From the NCBI RefSeq assembly GCF_000497045.1, contig NW_015961948.1, positions 558,001 through 622,000 on the forward strand: a stretch of DNA of 64,000 nt. The letters run 5' to 3'. Of the stretch, positions 59,662 to 64,000 are shown one piece after another. The notes beneath the pieces are model-generated. The model searched no databases and had not been told where the DNA came from. It saw nothing but the letters and a program-made list of their open reading frames with translations. Each line of letters starts with the position of its first letter. Within the stretch, counting starts at the first letter, position 1. The stretch is from Kalmanozyma brasiliensis GHG001. Its lineage: Eukaryota > Basidiomycota > Ustilaginomycetes > Ustilaginales. The position numbers and the translations under genes were made by a program.

Positions 59662-62600
59662 ATGGTTTCGTCGAGTCATCACGGCGCTGGCGCTGATGCC
59701 AATTCAGCGTCTCTGGCAATTCACCGTGTTCGCTTCGTCAACTGGTCACCTTCCACTGTCACTGCCGTTGCCGTTTCACCATCTTTCGCAGGCACCGCTC
59801 GCGGTCTTCTCGCCATCGGCAGACAGAACGGAAACGTCGAGCTCTGTGTCTGGGTGGGCCCCCGTGCAGCTCAAAAGTCCGACTTCGACGACCGATCTTT
59901 CCAGTCCGATGCTGCCGGTTGGGCCGTCCATACCGTCCTGCCAGGTCAGCTCAACTCCAAAATCGAGCAGCTTTGCTTCGTCAACCCGCCCAACCAGGAC
60001 CCAAATCAGCCGCGCAAGCTCCGTCTGTTCAGCATCTCTGGAGGTGCCATCGTCACCGAGCACTTCATCCCGATCCACCTTGCTAAGCTCGGCGCACGAA
60101 GGAATGCCGATCACGACGACGATGACCAATCCAGCAGCAAGCCCCGCCCGGGCACCGTCTCATCCCTCTTCGGCAGCAAGACTGCCTCCAATCTCGACCC
60201 ACACTACCCTGGAGAGACTAGAACCTTGCCTTCGCTCGCTGGTGCCGTTTGGAGCATGGCCCCTAGCGCTACAGGTCGCTACCTCGCTCTCGGCTGCGAG
60301 GACGGCTCAGTGAGGGTCATTGACCTCGAAAACGATCGCTTCGAGCATCTTGCAAGCACATCAGGTCAGGATCGCAGGGTTGTCCCTCGCTTCGGAAAGG
60401 CCAAGGGCAAGGTCATCAGCCTCTGTTGGGGACCTCCTGTCCGCTCGCTCAAGCGCTCCACCCAGCGCTCAAGCTCACCAAACAAGTCCTCCTCTTCCGA
60501 CAGTGACAGCGATAGTGGGAGCAGCAGCGATAACGACAGCGATGAGGACCAAGACGAAGACGACGATCAGTGGCACGAATCCTTTCTCGTTGGCGGTCTC
60601 GCTCTCTCTACCGCCGTGGTTTGGGATCCGTCTACCGGAAACATCGCCACCAAGCTTGCCGTCCAGAAGAATCGCACCGAATCCACCATCGTCTGGAGTG
60701 TCGCTACTCTCCCCGACGGTACCATCGTCACTGGCGACTCCACAGGCCGTGTCACCTTCTTCGACCCGCGTACCCGCCTTCCGATCCCAGAAGCAACCTT
60801 CCGCGCCCACGCCGCATCATCCGATGTGCTCGCTCTTTGCGTCGGCCCCGATGGCAAGACCATCTACAGTACCGGCGTCGATCAGAAGGTGGCGGAATAC
60901 ACCAAGGTCGAGACGTCCAATGGTCGTGGTCGCTGGATTCAGATCGCAACAAGGCGGCTGCATGCGCATGACATTCGAGCCCTTGCTCTCGACCCGCCGT
61001 ACTCTCCGCTCGATGCAGCCCAGGCCATCGCTCGCGGCGCCGACGACAGCATCGCACCCAGCCGTCTGCCCATCCTTCTCAGCGGTGGTGTCGACTTCAA
61101 CCTCGTTTTGACGCCGGCAGCCCCTCCTTCTGCCGTCGTCAAAGCGCAAAAGTCGTCCACGATCGCGTCCATCCCGACTGCCGCAGCCAAGCCCAACAGA
61201 GCCACGCTCAACAAGGTTGAGCAGGAGCATGCCTCCATCAACCCGATCTCCTCCAACCCGCTGACGACGTTTGCCGACACGACGCAGCGTCGCGTGCCCT
61301 TCGTGCCCACCGCCTCGCGCAGCGGACTGCTTGGTGGCGGATCCGTCGCCGCCCTCTGTCCGAGCAGAGGCTGGATCGTCCTCCGTCGCGAGCACTCGAT
61401 CGGCATCTGGGACCTCGGCAGCCAGTCCGAACTTCTCTCCGTCGCTCAAGCATCCCAAGCCGGCGAGTCTCTGCAGCAGCAATCACCAAGCTGGGCCAAA
61501 TTGCTCGAGATGGAAGTCAAGGTCGACTCGAACCTCGTCTCGGTCGCCATAAGCGACAACGGCCGCTACCTCGCCTTCTCCGACCTCTACGAGACCAAGC
61601 TGTTTGAGCTCAAGTCCCGACGCAGACCTGATTCGGCACCGGTCGAGCTCGAGCCCAAGAAGATCAAGAGCTTCGGCAAGGTCTTTGGTGGTCAGGAGAA
61701 GATGGCTCCGTCGGCGAGCGCGTTGAAGTTCTCGCCGGACTCGACGCGGTTGGTGGTGTGCTCGTTGACGGGTGCCTATGTGCACGTGTTGGAGCTGCCC
61801 TCGCAGGCCAATGGCGACACGTGCAGGCTTCTGAGGAGCTTCGGTCACCATCGAAAAGCTGCGACGGTGGCGAACGCGGGCGCAGGAGAGCAGCGCCAAA
61901 TCGCTGGTCGAGGAAGCAAGGTCAACGGCGACATCAACGGCCACAGCAATGGAAACGGCACCCCCGTCAAGCAGCAGACGGATCGAGTGGAGCGAACCAC
62001 CACGAACATCATCCAGCACGCCGAGATCTCGCATGACGGCGCGTGGCTCTCGACAATGTCGTCGGATCTGCAGCACCACATCTTCTCGCTCGACTCGTTG
62101 ACATATGGACGAACGCTCCCGTCTCCCTCATCGCTGCCTTCTGGTGCCGTCTTCCATCCCTCGACGTCCGCGCGCTTCAGCAGCATGCTGACGCTCATCT
62201 TCGCCGACAACAAGGTCGAATTCTGGGATGTCGAGAGCGGCAAGGAGCTCACCACCGCTCCTGCCACTAGCAGCGCTACCAACGTCGACGCTGTCGCAGA
62301 TGCAGCGGGAAGCCCACGCAAAAGAGCCAACCACTCCCGCACCACGTCCACCGCCACAGCTGCAGACGCGCGCACCACCCTCGTCCAAAACCTCACCTCG
62401 CTCAAACAGACGCTGCAGCTGCGACTTGCGAGTCTGCGCGACTTTGCCATCTCGGCGCTCTGGTGTGGCGATGGTAGTGGCAACCTGGCCAACTACACGC
62501 TGGTGGTGTACGGAGCGACGTGGATCGCTACTGCGCGGCCTGCTGTGCGCGCCGAGCAGGCCGCAGCGGAGGACGAGGAGGGTGATGTGCAGATGAACGA

Positions 62601-62823
62601 TGTCGCTGCACCCACTGCAGCTGCTGAAAAGGCTAAGCTGGACTGGACGGTGCGCACCACGGCCAAGTATCAGCCGCTACTGCTGGTCGCACAGCTGCAG
62701 GTCGAGCAGGTGCAGGGCGAGGAGCCGACGGGAGCACATCTCGTGGTTGTGGAAAGACCTTACTTTGAGCTGGCAAAGAAGCTGCCTGCTGCTTTCCACA
62801 GGGGTGCTCGGTACGGCGCCTAG
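59662..62823 (+). CDS. UTP4: U3 snoRNP protein UTP4 (cirhin), WD-repeat
   Basis: Single exon, 1053 residues from the ATG at 59662. Near the N-terminus IHRVRFVNWSPSTVTAVAVSPS matches the UTP4 opening (VHR.RF..W.PS.I..LA). WD-type repeats follow, e.g. LLAIGRQNGNVELCVW, GRYLALGCEDGSVRVIDL, FLVGGLALSTAVVWDPSTG, IVTGDSTGRVTFFDP and FKSLG-like FGHHRKA later. An acidic Ser/Asp insert (SSSDSDSDSGSSSDNDSDED, ~275-300) and Ala/Lys-rich spacers lengthen it relative to yeast Utp4 (776 residues). The C-terminus ends in VVERPYFELAKKLPAAFHR, again family-typical. Known role: t-UTP subcomplex of the SSU processome, needed for early 18S rRNA processing in the nucleolus. A human homologue, cirhin, has a disease-linked C-terminal Arg. 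Confidence 0.93.
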   Translation: MVSSSHHGAGADANSASLAIHRVRFVNWSPSTVTAVAVSPSFAGTARGLLAIGRQNGNVELCVWVGPRAAQKSDFDDRSFQSDAAGWAVHTVLPGQLNSKIEQLCFVNPPNQDPNQPRKLRLFSISGGAIVTEHFIPIHLAKLGARRNADHDDDDQSSSKPRPGTVSSLFGSKTASNLDPHYPGETRTLPSLAGAVWSMAPSATGRYLALGCEDGSVRVIDLENDRFEHLASTSGQDRRVVPRFGKAKGKVISLCWGPPVRSLKRSTQRSSSPNKSSSSDSDSDSGSSSDNDSDEDQDEDDDQWHESFLVGGLALSTAVVWDPSTGNIATKLAVQKNRTESTIVWSVATLPDGTIVTGDSTGRVTFFDPRTRLPIPEATFRAHAASSDVLALCVGPDGKTIYSTGVDQKVAEYTKVETSNGRGRWIQIATRRLHAHDIRALALDPPYSPLDAAQAIARGADDSIAPSRLPILLSGGVDFNLVLTPAAPPSAVVKAQKSSTIASIPTAAAKPNRATLNKVEQEHASINPISSNPLTTFADTTQRRVPFVPTASRSGLLGGGSVAALCPSRGWIVLRREHSIGIWDLGSQSELLSVAQASQAGESLQQQSPSWAKLLEMEVKVDSNLVSVAISDNGRYLAFSDLYETKLFELKSRRRPDSAPVELEPKKIKSFGKVFGGQEKMAPSASALKFSPDSTRLVVCSLTGAYVHVLELPSQANGDTCRLLRSFGHHRKAATVANAGAGEQRQIAGRGSKVNGDINGHSNGNGTPVKQQTDRVERTTTNIIQHAEISHDGAWLSTMSSDLQHHIFSLDSLTYGRTLPSPSSLPSGAVFHPSTSARFSSMLTLIFADNKVEFWDVESGKELTTAPATSSATNVDAVADAAGSPRKRANHSRTTSTATAADARTTLVQNLTSLKQTLQLRLASLRDFAISALWCGDGSGNLANYTLVVYGATWIATARPAVRAEQAAAEDEEGDVQMNDVAAPTAAAEKAKLDWTVRTTAKYQPLLLVAQLQVEQVQGEEPTGAHLVVVERPYFELAKKLPAAFHRGARYGA

Positions 62824-62949
62824 AGCGTCCGTGTATCAAACTTGTTGTACTTCATACAGTATCACATCTTCGTTCGCGCGAGTGTTCTCAATCCGCCCAT
62901 CGTGTCGAGCGTGAGCCAGCGTGAGCCGAAAGCGTATGCACTCAGCCTT
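62824..62949. other. Convergent gap between UTP4 and the right-edge gene
   Basis: A 126-bp gap between the two stops, if the minus-strand gene uses the stop at 62950. A GTGAGCC(A/G) pair occurs at 62909-62925. Confidence 0.4.
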
Positions 62950-64000
62950 TCAAGCGAAGGGGGAAGCACAGGTGATGAGCTCTCCGCACGAATCACACAC
63001 ATCCACCCTCATCTGACACACGACCTCAGTATTCACACAACCATCAACTCGTGACATTGCCACAAAGCCCGCGACACTACAAACGATAACCGTAGCGTGA
63101 ATGTTCTGCTTCTCGAATTGGGGACTCACCAATTCCTCTCGACCTGGGCGAGCCAACCAGGGTACATCTGTAATCGTTAAGAGCCAAGGGGGGTGGAGGA
63201 GAGATTTTGTTAAACTAGGATTGCCGGTTCCAAGTGGGTCGACGCTGCGGGGGAGGATGCCACGATCTCGTCGCCATCCGCACTCAGATCGGAGTCGATA
63301 AGGCTGCAGGAGCTGACGACGAGAGCGGGCAGGGGAGGACTGGCGAACAGTCGGGGATCTGAAATCACGGATACTCGCCGAGGAACTGGGGTCTTGGGCC
63401 ATGGGCCACTGTGCGTGGGCTGTTGATGGGGCGTGCTGGTGCAGGAGCCACGTTGCCAGGTCGGCTCTTTGCGCTTGCGTTGGCACCGCCGTTGCTTGAG
63501 ATGTGACGTCTTGAGCGAACATTTGGGTCGGTTCGAGCGTCATCGACGGCGCATACACCGGCCAAGCTGATTCCAGCGACGTAGCAGGGAGATGCAGCAT
63601 GTCTATCGACTCGGCCTTGGGTGCAGAATCGAGTGGAAGGGCATCGGCCATTTCGAAACGAGGAGTCGAGGGTGACCGATGCGATACGACAGACTCGCGC
63701 GATGATGAGGAGGGTGTATTGCTTGTCATCGAGTCGAAGCGACCGTGAGTGACTTGAGCCGCGCGGATGCCTGCGTCGGCGATGCCTTCGCTGGCCGTCA
63801 TCGCTCCGTATGCTTGTTGTGAGGGGAAAGGGAGCGTCCCATCGAGCTGAAACCCGACGTCTTTCGCGAACGCCTGCATCTTGGACACTTTGCGCTTCTT
63901 TGTTGTGATCGACGAGGTGTGGTTCCAACCTCTTTCCTGATTGGCGACTACAGTGTCTGCACTCGTTCTTGACCTTGCGCTCGAGGACGAGGAGGATCCA
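62950..64000 (-). CDS. C-terminal part of a nuclear-type protein of unknown function (truncated by window edge)
   Basis: An open minus-strand frame enters from beyond the right edge and runs about 350 codons to a stop at 62950. The first part is Ser-rich, followed by ITTKKRKVSKMQAFAKDV, where KKRKV equals the classical monopartite nuclear localisation signal. The middle is Ser/Pro/Thr-rich. The last ~115 residues (after about 63310) have an odd, Cys/Trp-containing composition and may be intron or 3' UTR read through; another frame there encodes an acidic tail ending at TAA near 63211, so an intron is possible. No domain is recognised. The real start lies outside the window. A DNA-binding protein is a guess only. 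Confidence 0.5.
   Translation of the reverse strand, partial: GSSSSSSARSRTSADTVVANQERGWNHTSSITTKKRKVSKMQAFAKDVGFQLDGTLPFPSQQAYGAMTASEGIADAGIRAAQVTHGRFDSMTSNTPSSSSRESVVSHRSPSTPRFEMADALPLDSAPKAESIDMLHLPATSLESAWPVYAPSMTLEPTQMFAQDVTSQATAVPTQAQRADLATWLLHQHAPSTAHAQWPMAQDPSSSASIRDFRSPTVRQSSPARSRRQLLQPYRLRSECGWRRDRGILPRSVDPLGTGNPSLTKSLLHPPWLLTITDVPWLARPGREELVSPQFEKQNIHATVIVCSVAGFVAMSRVDGCVNTEVVCQMRVDVCDSCGELITCASPFA

Noticed and set aside
1..64000. Search for CRISPR arrays, rRNA, transposase or reverse-transcriptase genes, and PTS1 (SKL-type) C-termini
   Set aside because: None seen; the longest direct repeats are the 55-bp duplication and the 21-bp SSK1 repeats, and no annotated protein ends in a peroxisomal tripeptide.

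Overview
The window is nuclear DNA of a basidiomycete fungus, most likely a smut or smut-related yeast (Ustilaginales). This is an inference from protein flavour: long Ser/Pro/Ala-rich disordered tails, GC-rich codon use that opens long antisense shadow frames, few short GT-AG introns (70-179 bp here), TATA-type promoters and compact gene pairs separated by 0.7-3 kb of gene-free DNA. No virus, transposon gene, CRISPR array or secondary-metabolite cluster was seen. A 33-base N gap beside a run of 19 C lies at 30332-30383.

Layout, left to right. The left edge holds the N-terminus of a probable SLC41/MgtE-type Mg2+ transporter (minus). Next come spliced TMA7 (minus), a four-helix membrane protein (minus) and a spliced MFS monocarboxylate-type permease (minus). 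A secreted, very heavily N-glycosylated glycogen-debranching-like protein (8.3-10.9 kb, plus), an aquaporin (plus) and a PaiB-like FMN-binding protein (plus) follow; a 57-bp inverted repeat lies just before the PaiB-like gene. ELL-like elongation factor (minus) and SGF29 (plus) are divergent. A CCC2-type copper ATPase (minus) is followed by two plus-strand genes for Ser-rich proteins of unknown function, each behind 2-3 kb of apparently non-coding DNA. After the gap come a flavin monooxygenase and formyl-THF deformylase (both minus), the GTR1/RagA GTPase (plus), UPF3 (minus) divergent from SYF2 (plus), a secreted GH5 exo-beta-1,3-glucanase with one intron (minus), UPF1 (plus), a large coiled-coil protein (plus), the HOG-pathway response regulator SSK1 (minus), mitochondrial ribosomal protein bS6m with two introns (minus), UTP4 (plus), and a truncated nuclear-type gene at the right edge (minus).

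The content is mostly housekeeping: transcription and chromatin (ELL, SGF29), splicing and nonsense-mediated decay (SYF2, UPF1, UPF3), ribosome biogenesis (TMA7, UTP4, bS6m), nutrient and stress signalling (GTR1, SSK1), transport (SLC41-like, MFS, aquaporin, Cu-ATPase) and wall or extracellular carbohydrate enzymes. Three divergent pairs share short intergenic promoters and join functionally related genes: ELL/SGF29, UPF3/SYF2 and bS6m/UTP4. I found no clear previously undescribed system. The best leads are the hyperglycosylated debranching-like secreted protein, the foldback repeat at 14.2 kb, the 5-nt first coding exon of bS6m, the UPF1-UPF3 linkage and the two orphan Ser-rich genes with oversized upstream regions.
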